A DNA stretch of 47,713 nt from Flavobacteriaceae bacterium (lineage in GTDB: Bacteria > Bacteroidota > Bacteroidia > Flavobacteriales > Weeksellaceae). Location: positions 1 to 47,713 of the forward strand of contig JAITMJ010000009.1 in NCBI GenBank assembly GCA_031277475.1, in the 5' to 3' direction. Positions 15,273-24,244 of this stretch are shown in pieces (position 1 is the first letter of the stretch; each line of letters begins with the position of its first letter). A program made the translations under genes and the position numbers. The notes below the pieces were generated by a model. The model did no database searches. It saw nothing but the letters and a program-made list of their open reading frames with translations, and was not told the origin of the DNA.

Positions 15273-17573
15273 TTATTCTTTTATAAATTTCACGATTTGT
15301 CCGTCCGTTTTCAAAATATAAACTCCTTTTTGTAAAGCCGAAACATCCACAGAATTTCCGCTAAATGTTTTCACTAATTTCCCCGAAATATCGTAGATTC
15401 TTGAACTTTGAACATTGAATGTATCACCTTGAATATAAAGAATATCTTTCACCGGATTCGGATAAACATCGATATTTTCTTTTTCAACATCAGACACGTC
15501 CAAATAAGTATGAGTGATAATCCCCGAAATTCCTTCGCAACCATTGGCATCAGTAACTTTCACCGAATAATCGCCGTCTTGTGTAATGATGTGGTTATCA
15601 GCCGTTGCTCCCGGAATATCTGTTCCGTTTAATATCCATTGATAAGTGGTATAGTTTTCAATAGTGGTAAGAAGATTTCCGTTTACTATAATTACAGGAA
15701 CAGGAAGTTCATTTACAGCCATCGTTACATCATTGCTCGTGACTTGTGAAGTAGTTATGCAACTATCATTACTCGTCATTTCGCAGGTTACGATGTCACC
15801 GTTTTCAGGAATGTAATTAAAAGTTGTGCTGTCGGTTCCTGCATTTTCGCCGTTCACTTTCCATTGATAAATCGGAGTTGTTCCGCCGTTGTCCGGTGTT
15901 GCGGTGAATGTAACCGAAGTTCCGGCGCAAACATTATTTTGATTTGGATTAATGGAAACACTTGGCGTTACGGCGGCAGCACATATAATCCTTACGGCGT
16001 AGTCTTCGGTTTGACCGTAAACAAGATTTGTGCAAGCGTCAAAATCAGGTCCAACCATATCCGTTCTGACTCTCATTCTGAGATAAGTATTTTGAACAGC
16101 ACCTGCCGGTGGCGTAAAATTTGCTGTGAATGGAGAACTGAAAGGGCTAAAACTTGTTGAATTAGCAATAAGTTCCGATTCTTCAAAAGTTCCATTATCA
16201 TTATAGTCTATCCATGCTTTTATTCTTTGAAAAAATATCTGACCACCACTTCTTAAACTTATACTTATGGTGCCGGATAAATTGTTGGGAATATCTGTAT
16301 AAACGTTATTACAACTATGGGCAGAGGTAGTATAATCCACATAAAATTCGGAATTTGACGTACTATACGGAGTTGAAGAGTTATTAATATCCCCAAGTTG
16401 CACATTTACCGGTCCTATTTGAAAATTATTAGGAGTAGAAATACCTGTAGGGACGCAAGCTGTTGGCAGAGAAATTGTCGGAACCGAACCTAAAGCAGTT
16501 CCGCCCAAAGAAGTCGTGAGACTTTTTCTCGTATCCATAAATACGGCTAAGGTTCTTTCTCGCTGTCCTATTGTGAATTTCCTTGGATTATATCCATATC
16601 CCATAATATTGTACTGTATGTCGTCATAAAGTTGTCCGGTACAGGGATTATTCTGATTATTTCCCGGTGTCGGATTTGCACTAAACAAATTTCGAACCGG
16701 CGAAGTATCGCAAACTTGGTCATTATCCGTAAAACAATTAGCATTTGGAGGACAAATGCCGGCATCTCCTCCTTCAAAAGTGTGCATCAATCCCAGAGCA
16801 TGACCAAATTCATGAGCCGCTACATGAACAATATTGGCACTGGTATTGGTAACCGCCGAAAATTTCATAAAACTGTGATAAAGCGGATCGGAAACTGTGG
16901 GATAATATGCGTAGCCCATCAATCCGTCAACAGTAGCGGTTCCGTCAAATGTGGTAATCACATAAATATTGAAATAAGAACTTTCCGACCAGTGTGGAGC
17001 AAAATCAACTACCGCGTTTTCCGTCGCAGCACTCCCAACACCCGGATTACCTTGCACTCCCATTCCTTGATAACCGGGAATGTCATTTCCGTTGCTGTAG
17101 CGAATGATTCCCGTAGTAGCAGTGCAGGTTGGCGATCTTTTTGCCAAAACCAATTTAAAAGGAAGCACAGTTCCAAGACCTATTCCGCCGGATCCGTCTC
17201 CCTCCGGATAAAATCCGAGTCCATAAGTGGTGGCATAAATCGCATTGGTTCTGTCAATCCATTGTTGTATTTGAGTATCCGTTGGCGTTGCCGTTGCCGT
17301 CCACGTGGAAGATTCTATCACATGTACCACTACCGGAATTTCGTAAATGGTTCCGGTGTATAATTCCGATGTTTTTGGAATATCAACGCCTATTTCTTTC
17401 AAATAGTTGTCAATTCCCGCCGCCAAAATTTTGGCATCCAAATCTTTCCTTGCTTGTTTAACTTCAGGATTTTCACTCTCCAATTTACGTTGATATTCAT
17501 CAAATCCACAGAATTGTTGTCCGAACATCATTGCTGCAAACAATGATATCAGAATTAATAAAGTCTTTTGCAT
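15273..17573 (-). CDS. Secreted M43-family zinc metalloprotease with T9SS sorting domain
   Basis: A 766-residue exported protease. The signal peptide is at residues 1-19 (LLILISLFAAMMFGQ). A propeptide-like helix (about 24-65) precedes the peptidase domain. The zinc site HEFGHALGLMH is at 254-264 and the Met-turn NIMGYGY near 327, with the spacing of pappalysin/cytophagalysin (M43) enzymes. Next come a GEVED-like domain (about 390-530; FYVDYTTSAHSCNNV, then IKAWIDYNDNGTFEESEL), Ig/PKD-like repeats (VSINPNQNNVCAGTSVTFTA), and a T9SS sorting domain ending ILKTDGQIVKFIKE. It is released or anchored at the surface and digests proteins. A terminator follows. Confidence 0.92.
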   Translation of the reverse strand: MQKTLLILISLFAAMMFGQQFCGFDEYQRKLESENPEVKQARKDLDAKILAAGIDNYLKEIGVDIPKTSELYTGTIYEIPVVVHVIESSTWTATATPTDTQIQQWIDRTNAIYATTYGLGFYPEGDGSGGIGLGTVLPFKLVLAKRSPTCTATTGIIRYSNGNDIPGYQGMGVQGNPGVGSAATENAVVDFAPHWSESSYFNIYVITTFDGTATVDGLMGYAYYPTVSDPLYHSFMKFSAVTNTSANIVHVAAHEFGHALGLMHTFEGGDAGICPPNANCFTDNDQVCDTSPVRNLFSANPTPGNNQNNPCTGQLYDDIQYNIMGYGYNPRKFTIGQRERTLAVFMDTRKSLTTSLGGTALGSVPTISLPTACVPTGISTPNNFQIGPVNVQLGDINNSSTPYSTSNSEFYVDYTTSAHSCNNVYTDIPNNLSGTISISLRSGGQIFFQRIKAWIDYNDNGTFEESELIANSTSFSPFSSPFTANFTPPAGAVQNTYLRMRVRTDMVGPDFDACTNLVYGQTEDYAVRIICAAAVTPSVSINPNQNNVCAGTSVTFTATPDNGGTTPIYQWKVNGENAGTDSTTFNYIPENGDIVTCEMTSNDSCITTSQVTSNDVTMAVNELPVPVIIVNGNLLTTIENYTTYQWILNGTDIPGATADNHIITQDGDYSVKVTDANGCEGISGIITHTYLDVSDVEKENIDVYPNPVKDILYIQGDTFNVQSSRIYDISGKLVKTFSGNSVDVSALQKGVYILKTDGQIVKFIKE

Positions 17574-17599
17574 AAGTGCTAGGTTTAATAATCTCTTAG

Positions 17600-17607
17600 C
17601 AAAGTTA
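17600..17607 (-). promoter_or_regulatory. Possible -7 element of the metalloprotease
   Basis: TAACTTTG on the minus strand, about 27 bp before the ATG. The -33 element is unclear. Confidence 0.35.
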
Positions 17608-17708
17608 AAGAAATTAATCTTGTTTATCAGAGGAAATTTACAAAATTTTGCGGATATTTAGATATTTCCGTTAATATCTGAAAAAAGAAGCATTATCCGA
17701 TAAATGGT

Positions 17709-18740
17709 TCAAAATCTGCATAAATCCGTTTCGGGAAGCAAAGGTTTTCCGAATTCTATGAAATCGAAAAGATGTTTTGCAAAATAATTTCCGTTTAAAA
17801 CGCCTCTCGCTCCAAGTCCGTTGAAAATATAAAAATCCGGAAATTCGGGATGTTTTCCGAGAATCGGGCGGCGATCTTTCACGGTCGGGCGAAATCCGAA
17901 TTCCACCGTTTCGATTTCAAAATCATCGGGATAAAATTCCAAAAGTCCGTCTTTCAACTCTTGAACCGCGTAATCATCAATGTTTTTCTGCGTTTGATCC
18001 ACGTCATAAGTTCCGCCGTAATAATGCAAACCGTTTTTCAAAGGAAATAAAAAATGCTTTTTTTTGAAGGTCGCATTTTCGTCAATTTTTTCGGAAAGTT
18101 TTACTTTTAAATGATGACCTTTATTCGGAACGATGGGTGTTTCCGAGAAATACGGATTGTCGAGAACAGCCATTCCCTCGCAGAAAACGATTTTATTAAA
18201 CCCAAGATTTTTGTATTTTTTTTCAATCGGATTTAATGTTTCATAATTTAATTTTTCTTCGACGAGATGATGGTGAGATTTCAAATAATCGAACATATCT
18301 TCAAAAAAAGCCGAAACATCCAATCTTCCGGATTGCATCACTTCGCCGGTTTTGAAAGGGTTTTTTATGACATCGTATTTTTTAAATTCGGGATTTAAAA
18401 ATGGTTTTAAATCTGTGTCTTCAGATTTTTTCAGCCAGAGTTTTTGTTCGTTTTCATCATGAAAAATCCTTTGAACAGGAGCCGAAACAAAATAATTTTT
18501 TCCGGTATAAACTTCGATTTCCGAAAGGGTTTTGTGAAGAAAATCAATCTGTTCTTGCGCCATCCAAAAAGTCGTGAATTTTTTCAGCACCGCCGGATTT
18601 ATAATTCCCGCAGAAATCTGCGACGCGCTTTTTTCTTCGCCGGAAAACAAAACGAAATTCTTTTTGTTTTTAATGAGTCGGTGTGCGAAAAATATTGCCG
18701 CAAAACCACTTCCGACAATGATGTAATCTGTGTTTTTCAT
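17709..18740 (-). CDS. FAD-dependent oxidoreductase of the DAO family
   Basis: 343 residues. An N-terminal Rossmann FAD-binding fold is seen in DYIIVGSGFAAIFFAHRL (GSGFAA, residues 10-15). The second FAD contact KIVFCEGM comes mid-protein, and the C-terminal part reads FGFRPTVKDRRPILGKHPEF, then YIFNGLGARGVLNGNYFAKH, as in glycine/D-amino-acid oxidase-like enzymes and the oxidase half of MnmC. The substrate cannot be read from sequence. Soluble, with no signal peptide. No partner gene is close: a gap of about 400 bp separates it from panC. Confidence 0.82.
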   Translation of the reverse strand: MKNTDYIIVGSGFAAIFFAHRLIKNKKNFVLFSGEEKSASQISAGIINPAVLKKFTTFWMAQEQIDFLHKTLSEIEVYTGKNYFVSAPVQRIFHDENEQKLWLKKSEDTDLKPFLNPEFKKYDVIKNPFKTGEVMQSGRLDVSAFFEDMFDYLKSHHHLVEEKLNYETLNPIEKKYKNLGFNKIVFCEGMAVLDNPYFSETPIVPNKGHHLKVKLSEKIDENATFKKKHFLFPLKNGLHYYGGTYDVDQTQKNIDDYAVQELKDGLLEFYPDDFEIETVEFGFRPTVKDRRPILGKHPEFPDFYIFNGLGARGVLNGNYFAKHLFDFIEFGKPLLPETDLCRF

Positions 18741-19146
18741 AAATTTATATTTTTACACCCTCTGAAACAGATTCATAAATTCTTGTTTTTTGCTTCGGCT
18801 CATGATGATGTTTTTTATATTTGATTTTTTTTTGTTAGGTTTCGCCGATTCCTTTAAAAAAATAAAAATGAATGAGGCAAAAGTTCAAGGCTTGGAAACT
18901 CGGATAAAAATTAAAATTTAATCCTAAACCTTGCCTGTGCATCGCAGAAATTGTATACCTTTGTCCGCGGGTTAGATGTACTTTTTTCATAACAACTTAA
19001 AAGTAAGAAATTTTTCCTGAAAGTTTTTATTGTTGTCTTAATCTTTGTTTTAATTCCATTTGTCAAGCAAATCGGCTATTCACAGATGCTTATTAAAGTG
19101 TAAATTTACTAAAATCGGTTATTAACACAGAACCTTTGCATGATTT
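18741..19146. other. Gap with a GATTCC repeat and an unexplained promoter
   Basis: One copy of the GCCGATTCCTTTAAA...GAGGCAAA element lies at 18842-18881. On the + strand, TTG (18931) and TACCTTTG (18956-18963) form a promoter-like pair. Beyond it a start-less frame (about 19000-19100) reads FLKVFIVVLIFVLIPFV and GYSQMLIKV before a stop, resembling a cut signal peptide. No complete gene is seen. Confidence 0.4.
18842..18881. repeat. GCCGATTCC...GAGGCAAA repeat copy
   Basis: CGCCGATTCCTTTAAAAAAA then TAAAAATGAATGAGGCAAA. Member of the roughly 50-bp family, next to the FAD oxidoreductase start. Confidence 0.6.
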
Positions 19147-20019
19147 TTAATACCTTTGATCTTCAATATTTCGAACCAAACGCAAATTATCAATCAACCT
19201 CACATCTTTCACAAACACAGCGATAAATGCACGATAATTTTTATCCGGCTGTAGAACATCGGTTTCTTTCAAATCGGTTTCGTTTGTGATAATGAAATAT
19301 TCCAATTTCATATCTTTTTGATTATTAAAAATCTTCGAAACTCTTTTTTTGATTTCCGCAATATCGGTATTTCCGAACCAAACATTTACGTTCAGCAATG
19401 TCTCATAAATGATTTTGGCATTTTCCCTTTCCCGTTTTGTAAGCCTTTCGTTTCGGGAACTCATCGCTAAACCATTCGGTTCGCGAAATATCTCAACGCC
19501 GTGAATTTTTATCGGAAATCCCAATTTTTCCACGAGTTTTTTGATGATTAATAATTGCTGGAAATCTTTTTCCCCGAAATACGCATTGTCGGGTTTCACT
19601 TGCCGAAATAGTTCTTCAACCACAGTTCCGACTCCGTCAAAATGTCCGGGACGAAATTTTCCTTCCATTTCGTTTTCCAATCCACCGAAATCGTATTTCT
19701 TCCTTTCGATTTTTTCGAAATAAATATCTGCAACGGTCGGAATATAAATCACATCCACCAAATTCGTTTTTCTCAGAATTCCGATATCGCTTTCCATATT
19801 TTGTGGATATTTTTCAAAATCTGTGGAATTGTTGAACTGGGTCGGGTTCACAAAAATCGAGGAAACCACCACATCATTTTCTGTTCTTGCCTTTTGATAA
19901 AGGGAAATATGCCCGGCGTGCAAAGCACCCATCGTCGGCGCAAATCCGATTTTTTTTTCCATTTCTTTATTTCTCTCAATAAAATTTTCCAGCGTTTTTT
20001 TTGATTTGAATATTTCCAT
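19147..20019 (-). CDS. panC: Pantothenate synthetase
   Basis: 290 residues. It joins pantoate and beta-alanine using ATP, the last step to vitamin B5. Signature sequences are GFAPTMGALHAGHISL (HxGH class), SIFVNPTQFNNSTDFEKYP, RPGHFDGVGTVVEELF, AYFGEKDFQQLLIIKK and AMSSRNERLTKRER. Full length for the family. panD and panB are not adjacent. It is divergent from the epimerase gene across a 496-bp repeat-bearing gap. Confidence 0.96.
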   Translation of the reverse strand: MEIFKSKKTLENFIERNKEMEKKIGFAPTMGALHAGHISLYQKARTENDVVVSSIFVNPTQFNNSTDFEKYPQNMESDIGILRKTNLVDVIYIPTVADIYFEKIERKKYDFGGLENEMEGKFRPGHFDGVGTVVEELFRQVKPDNAYFGEKDFQQLLIIKKLVEKLGFPIKIHGVEIFREPNGLAMSSRNERLTKRERENAKIIYETLLNVNVWFGNTDIAEIKKRVSKIFNNQKDMKLEYFIITNETDLKETDVLQPDKNYRAFIAVFVKDVRLIDNLRLVRNIEDQRY

Positions 20020-20515
20020 TGGTAAATTGTTTATTCGGCGGTGTAAATGTATAAAAAAGAGACGAAGGTCAAAACAAATAGTTTGAAAATCTATTCTAAA
20101 CGCATTAAAATTTTAAATATTCGTAATGAAAAAATTAAATATGTTAATGATTACGAAATATTTAACTGTAATTTTTAATGCAAAGTTTAAAAAAAAATAA
20201 GTTTGAAAATATTTAAACGCAAAGGTTTCACTCTGCAACCGGAAAAACGTATTAAGAGAACGCGAGCCATTGCATTGCTAAATAAAATACCGCTGCGTTT
20301 TCGAAAAAATAAGAATTAAAACATTAAAAAAATCCTTGCGTTAAAAATAAAGACAGTGGATTAATATTTTTTAATTCGTTTGACCTATTTGAAAATCCGG
20401 TTTTAGAAAATGTTTAGACGTTAATTAAAATTGTTGACTAAAGCCGATGGATAAATTTAAAAAGATATTCAGATTATTTCGTTAATTTGTAAAGTTAAAA
20501 GAGCCAGCAAAAACT
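20020..20515. other. Long AT-rich gap with two inverted-repeat elements
   Basis: The first element (about 20102-20184) has imperfect arms from GCATTAAAATTTTAAATATT to its inverse ending ATTTTTAATGC. The inner arms ATTCGTAAT and ATTACGAAAT also pair. The second (about 20213-20350) begins TTTAAACGCAAAGG and ends CCTTGCGTTAAAA, an inverted pair around a more GC-rich core (CAACCGGAAAAACGTATTAA). No frame looks coding. It resembles non-coding repeat elements. Confidence 0.5.
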
Positions 20516-21526
20516 ATGATTTTCATCACCGGCGGAACCGGAATCTTGGGCAGAGTCATCATCCTTGAACTTTTGAAGCGAGGAAAAAAAGTGCGTGCAG
20601 CGAAAAGACCGACCAGCCGTTTGCAAGAAGTGAAATCGTCTTTCAAATTTTATGTGGAAAATCCCGAAGATTATTTTGATAAAATCGAATGGACGGATGT
20701 AGATTTTGACGATGAGGATTCCCTAAAAAACGCTTTGCAAAACGTGGAAGAAGTTTATCATTGTGCGGCAAAAATCAGTTTTCATCCCGATGATAAAAAG
20801 GAAATGTACAAAACCAACATCGGCTACACGAAAAATCTTTTGTATGCCTGCGAAAATTCATCGGTAAAAAAGTTTTGTTTTGTGAGTTCCATCGCTGTTT
20901 TAGACGGTTTGAACGAAAACCGAGAAATGGACGAGAACTCCGATTACAACCCGAAAATCAATCATTCCGCATATTCCGTTGCCAAACATTTTTCCGAAAT
21001 GGAAGTTTGGCGTGCATCGGCGGAAGGTTTGAAAACCGTGATTGTAAACCCCGGAATCATCATCGGAAGCGGGAATTGGAAACAAGGCAGCGGCGGCGTT
21101 TTGTTTCGCAATTTTCAAAAAAACAAATTCACATTTTCCGGCGGCGTTTCTTATGTAGACGTTCGCGATGTTGCCAAAATTTGCGTTGAACTGATGGATA
21201 AAAATATTTTCGGCGAACGTTTCGTTTTAGTTTCCGAAAGTATGAAATATGAAGATTTTGGGAACATTGTTCGAAAAAAATCAGGGCAGAAACCGGTAAA
21301 AGTAATTCCCGATTTTCTCCTGAAATTCGCACTTTTCCTGAGTTTTATTTTTAAACCGATTTTTCCGAAACTGAAAATCATCAACAAAACCAATGTAGAA
21401 TCCGTAACGAATTTTAATAAAGTTTCCAACCAAAAAATAAAGAAAACGCTTGATTATGAATTTATTAGCGTAGAAGGAAGTGTGGAATTTCATTTGAGAA
21501 ATTATGAATTAGACCAGAAAGAATAA
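20516..21526 (+). CDS. NAD-dependent epimerase/dehydratase (extended SDR)
   Basis: 336 residues with the nucleotide-binding TGGTGILG at 5-12, an acidic segment that suggests the extended or atypical SDR class, the catalytic pattern SSIAVL...YSVAKHFSE (YxxxK) and the downstream NPGIIIGSG. Similar enzymes act on nucleotide sugars, sterols or flavonoid-like substrates; none can be assigned here. It has no signal peptide. The end is within 70 bp of the MNT gene, on the same strand, but that gene has its own promoter box. Confidence 0.85.
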   Translation: MIFITGGTGILGRVIILELLKRGKKVRAAKRPTSRLQEVKSSFKFYVENPEDYFDKIEWTDVDFDDEDSLKNALQNVEEVYHCAAKISFHPDDKKEMYKTNIGYTKNLLYACENSSVKKFCFVSSIAVLDGLNENREMDENSDYNPKINHSAYSVAKHFSEMEVWRASAEGLKTVIVNPGIIIGSGNWKQGSGGVLFRNFQKNKFTFSGGVSYVDVRDVAKICVELMDKNIFGERFVLVSESMKYEDFGNIVRKKSGQKPVKVIPDFLLKFALFLSFIFKPIFPKLKIINKTNVESVTNFNKVSNQKIKKTLDYEFISVEGSVEFHLRNYELDQKE

Positions 21527-21581
21527 AGAGCTTTGGATAATAATTTATCCGGCTCAAATCTAAAAAACAACCGAAAATTCT

Positions 21582-21589
21582 TATTTTTG
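21582..21589 (+). promoter_or_regulatory. -7 element of the MNT gene, nearly leaderless
   Basis: TATTTTTG ends 5 bp before the ATG at 21595, so the expected transcript starts within a few nt of the start codon. Confidence 0.45.
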
Positions 21590-21594
21590 CACGT

Positions 21595-21894
21595 ATGAAC
21601 AACCTGAATATCAATAAAGAACACCTTTACACATTGTGCAAAAAACATAATGTTGAAAATCTCTATCTTTTCGGTTCGGCTCTTACAGACAGATTTTCCA
21701 ATGAAAGCGATGTGGATATTTTGGTGAAATTTTTGCCGACAGATTTGTTTCAATACTTTAATAATTACATATCATTAAAGGAAAATTTAGAAAAAATATT
21801 CGGTAGAAACGTTGATTTAGTAGAAGAACAAACTTTAAAAAATCCGGTTTTAATTCGGACTATTAATAGAAATAAACAGCAAATTTATGGATGA
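21595..21894 (+). CDS. MNT-type minimal nucleotidyltransferase
   Basis: 99 residues with the polymerase-beta-like nucleotidyltransferase core: NLYLFGSALTDRFSNESDVD, in which GS and DVD are the substrate and metal positions, then KENLEKIFGRNVDLVEEQ. MNT proteins form toxin-antitoxin pairs with HEPN RNases, where the MNT partner neutralises HEPN by adding AMP to it. Here the stop overlaps an ATG (21887), the usual arrangement, but the HEPN gene that should follow has collapsed. The MNT frame itself is intact with its active-site residues, so it may still work on another HEPN protein. Confidence 0.85.
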   Translation: MNNLNINKEHLYTLCKKHNVENLYLFGSALTDRFSNESDVDILVKFLPTDLFQYFNNYISLKENLEKIFGRNVDLVEEQTLKNPVLIRTINRNKQQIYG

Positions 21895-21975
21895 AAATAT
21901 TTGGGCAATACTCATCATTTACCAAAACTAAAAACCGAAATTGAAAATTTGATAAACCAAAATACGCACAAATAA
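21887..21975 (+). pseudogene. Remnant of a HEPN (DUF86-like) toxin gene
   Basis: From the overlapping ATG the frame reads MDENIWAI and stops soon. One base over, it continues HHLPKLKTEIENLINQNTHK and stops at 21975. The latter looks like the last helix of DUF86/HEPN partners (pattern lPxLKxEIExLi). Most of the roughly 110-residue gene, including the Rx4-6H active site, is gone. Confidence 0.55.
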
Positions 21976-22002
21976 TACGGACTTTGAACCTCGAATTTAA
22001 GC

Positions 22003-23055
22003 ATGAAAAATTTTACCGCAAATTCCGACTTTACAATTTCCGACCAATCGGTTTTTGAAACCTGCCCGAGCAACATCGCACTCATAAAATATTGGGGAAA
22101 ATTCGTCGGACAAATTCCCGCAAATCCGAGCATTAGTTTCACATTAAATCATTGTAAAACAAATACTTCTGTTGATTTTTTTGGGAACGAAAATTTTTCG
22201 GTTCAAACTTTTTTAAGCGGAAACGAAGAAAAAAAATTCAGTGAAAAAATCGAAAAATATTTCAGAAATATTGAAATTTATTTGCCTTGGATTTTAAAAG
22301 GAAAATACGTCATCCGCACTGAAAATACATTTCCGCACAGTTCCGGAATTGCGAGTTCGGCATCGGGTTTTGGGGCGATTGCAAAATGTTTGATGAGTTT
22401 GGACAAAATTTTTTCCGGAAAAACCGATGAAGATTTCAAACTGAAAAAAGCGAGTTTTCTTGCGCGTTTGGGAAGCGGAAGTGCTTGCAGAAGTTTGTAC
22501 GGCGGACTTGTAGTTTGGGGCGAAACTCCCGAAGTGAAAGGAAGTTCCGACCTTTTTGCCGTTAAGTTTCCGGACGATGAAATTCATCCTGTTTTTAAAA
22601 ATTTCAACGATTGGATTTTGCTGATTCACGAAGGTGAAAAATCTGTGAGTTCTACAATCGGACACGCTTTGATGAACACAAATCCGTACGCCGAACGCAG
22701 ATTTCAGGAAGCCCGCGAGAATTTTGCATTAATGAAAAAAATCCTGAAAACCGGTGATTTACAAAACTTTATAAAACTTACGGAACACGAAGCACTCACA
22801 CTTCACGCAATGATGATGATGAGTGATCCCGCTTTTATTTTGATGAAATCCGGAACTCTGGAAGTGATTCGCAAAATTTGGAACTTCCGACAAGAAACCG
22901 ATTTGCCGCTGTTTTTCACATTAGATGCCGGCGCAAATGTTCATCTTCTTTTTCCGAATAATAATGAAAATCAGAAGATTATAAATTTCATCCGTTCAGA
23001 ATTAATTCCGCACACGCAAAACGGAAATGTGGTGAAAGACTTGATTTCAATATAA
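22003..23055 (+). CDS. mvaD: Diphosphomevalonate decarboxylase
   Basis: 350 residues. It makes isopentenyl diphosphate from mevalonate diphosphate with ATP, the last step of the mevalonate pathway that Flavobacteriia use for isoprenoids. GHMP-family landmarks are CPSNIALIKYWGK near 20-35, FPHSSGIASSASGFGAIAKC (phosphate-binding loop and catalytic region), and LARLGSGSACRSLYGGLVVW. Length is normal. No other pathway gene is adjacent. It ends about 110 bp before frr on the same strand. Confidence 0.95.
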   Translation: MKNFTANSDFTISDQSVFETCPSNIALIKYWGKFVGQIPANPSISFTLNHCKTNTSVDFFGNENFSVQTFLSGNEEKKFSEKIEKYFRNIEIYLPWILKGKYVIRTENTFPHSSGIASSASGFGAIAKCLMSLDKIFSGKTDEDFKLKKASFLARLGSGSACRSLYGGLVVWGETPEVKGSSDLFAVKFPDDEIHPVFKNFNDWILLIHEGEKSVSSTIGHALMNTNPYAERRFQEARENFALMKKILKTGDLQNFIKLTEHEALTLHAMMMMSDPAFILMKSGTLEVIRKIWNFRQETDLPLFFTLDAGANVHLLFPNNNENQKIINFIRSELIPHTQNGNVVKDLISI

Positions 23056-23097
23056 ATCACACTAAAAACCCAAGCCAATCGCAAAAAAACTTTTTCT

Positions 23098-23105
23098 TAA
23101 ATTTG
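23098..23105 (+). promoter_or_regulatory. -7 element of frr
   Basis: TAAATTTG about 60 bp before the frr start. The leader it implies contains inverted GGTTCAAGG repeat words (GAACCTTGAACCTTGAG at 23125-23145). Confidence 0.45.
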
Positions 23106-23165
23106 CATTCGTTAATTTTTGAATTGAACCTTGAACCTTGAGTTTTTGAACTTTGAATAAAATAT

Positions 23166-23720
23166 ATGGAAGAATTAGAATTAATAAAAGAAACTGTAAA
23201 AGAGGAAATGCAGGCTGCTATTCGGCATTTGGAACACGCTTTTCAAAAAATTCGTGCAGGGAGAGCCTCAACGTCTATGGTTCAGGATGTTATGGTGGAA
23301 TATTACGGAACAACGACGCCAATTAATCAAGTAGCAAACGTTTCGGTGCCCGATGCGATGACGATTTCCATTCAGCCTTGGGATAAAACCGCACTCGGTG
23401 CTATTGAAAAAGCCATTATTGCTTCTAATTTGGGATTCGCACCGTCCAACAACGGCGAAAATATTATTCTGAACGTTCCGCCACTGACCGAAGAAAGACG
23501 AAAAGACCTTTCTAAACAAGCGCGAGCCGAAGGTGAACAAACCAAAATCACCATCCGAAACGCTCGACAAGAAGGAATGAAAGATCTAAAAAAACTCGAA
23601 AATATTTCAGATGATATGATGAAAAATGTAGAGTCTGATATTCAGGAACTTACAGATAAATTCGTGAGATCTGTGGATGAACATGTGAAAATGAAAGAAG
23701 CGGATATTATGAGGGTTTAA
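23166..23720 (+). CDS. frr: Ribosome recycling factor
   Basis: 184 residues, family length. It splits post-termination ribosomes together with EF-G. Landmarks are KIRAGRASTSMVQDVMVEYYG, QVANVSVPDAMTISIQPWD, NIILNVPPLTEERRKDLSK and AEGEQTKITIRNARQEGMKD. pyrH, its frequent upstream partner, is absent; mvaD lies before it. The last 14 nt overlap the end of the convergent DUF4296 gene, so the two transcripts run into each other without a visible terminator. Confidence 0.97.
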   Translation: MEELELIKETVKEEMQAAIRHLEHAFQKIRAGRASTSMVQDVMVEYYGTTTPINQVANVSVPDAMTISIQPWDKTALGAIEKAIIASNLGFAPSNNGENIILNVPPLTEERRKDLSKQARAEGEQTKITIRNARQEGMKDLKKLENISDDMMKNVESDIQELTDKFVRSVDEHVKMKEADIMRV

Positions 23721-24138
23721 GTGATTCGGGATTATTCCAAAAACTTCTCATATTTTTTATCGGTTTTTTCTTATCTTTCTCTTGGTCCGGCAGTTCTCTT
23801 TCCCGAAGTTTTTTGTCAATATATTTTGCGGATTCGGGATTGTTTTCTTTGATGATTTTCCGCGTGTTTTCCAATATCCGATCTATTGTTCCGGTAGCGA
23901 TATAATATTTGTAACTCTCTGAAAAATCTTTTGGATTTATTTTGTGTTTATTAAAAATAAATTTGGTTTCCGCCTGTATGTTTTCCGTAGAAGTGAGCGC
24001 ATAAAGTTGCTCACTGATAATAAGTTCAGCGATGAGTTTCGACATTTCCGGTTCTTCAATCAGGTTTTTGGGCTTGTCCACAATTTCGCTGCAAGCCGTC
24101 AAAATTATACAAAGAAAAATGAAAATTGGTTTTTTCAT
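23707..24138 (-). CDS. DUF4296 lipoprotein
   Basis: 143 residues with a lipoprotein signal peptide (FIFLCIILTACSE; lipid-bearing Cys near 16). The helical DUF4296 pattern follows: EPEMSKLIAELIISEQLYAL, then FIFNKHKINPKDFSESYKYY and IDRILENTRKIIKEN. The family is restricted to Bacteroidota and its function is unknown. The 3' end overlaps frr by 14 nt in convergent orientation. Probably tethered to the periplasmic face of a membrane. Confidence 0.85.
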   Translation of the reverse strand: MKKPIFIFLCIILTACSEIVDKPKNLIEEPEMSKLIAELIISEQLYALTSTENIQAETKFIFNKHKINPKDFSESYKYYIATGTIDRILENTRKIIKENNPESAKYIDKKLRERELPDQEKDKKKPIKNMRSFWNNPESLKPS

Positions 24139-24218
24139 AAATTTGAACCAAAAGAAAATATTGCAAAAATATTCATAAATAATTTATTGAAGGTTTCGTT
24201 TTTCAATCGAAATTTATC

Positions 24219-24226
24219 TAAATTTG
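24219..24226 (+). promoter_or_regulatory. -7 element of the ParE-type module
   Basis: TAAATTTG. It overlaps a TTG that could be mistaken for a start codon. The true start is the ATG at 24245, about 15 nt after the expected transcript start. Confidence 0.5.
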
Positions 24227-24244
24227 CTCGAATTATTATCAATT

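Noticed and set aside
16632-17363. Long open frame (243 codons) on the + strand
   Set aside because: It lies wholly antisense to the M43 metalloprotease, is rich in Arg/Ser/Ile of no family, and has no promoter.
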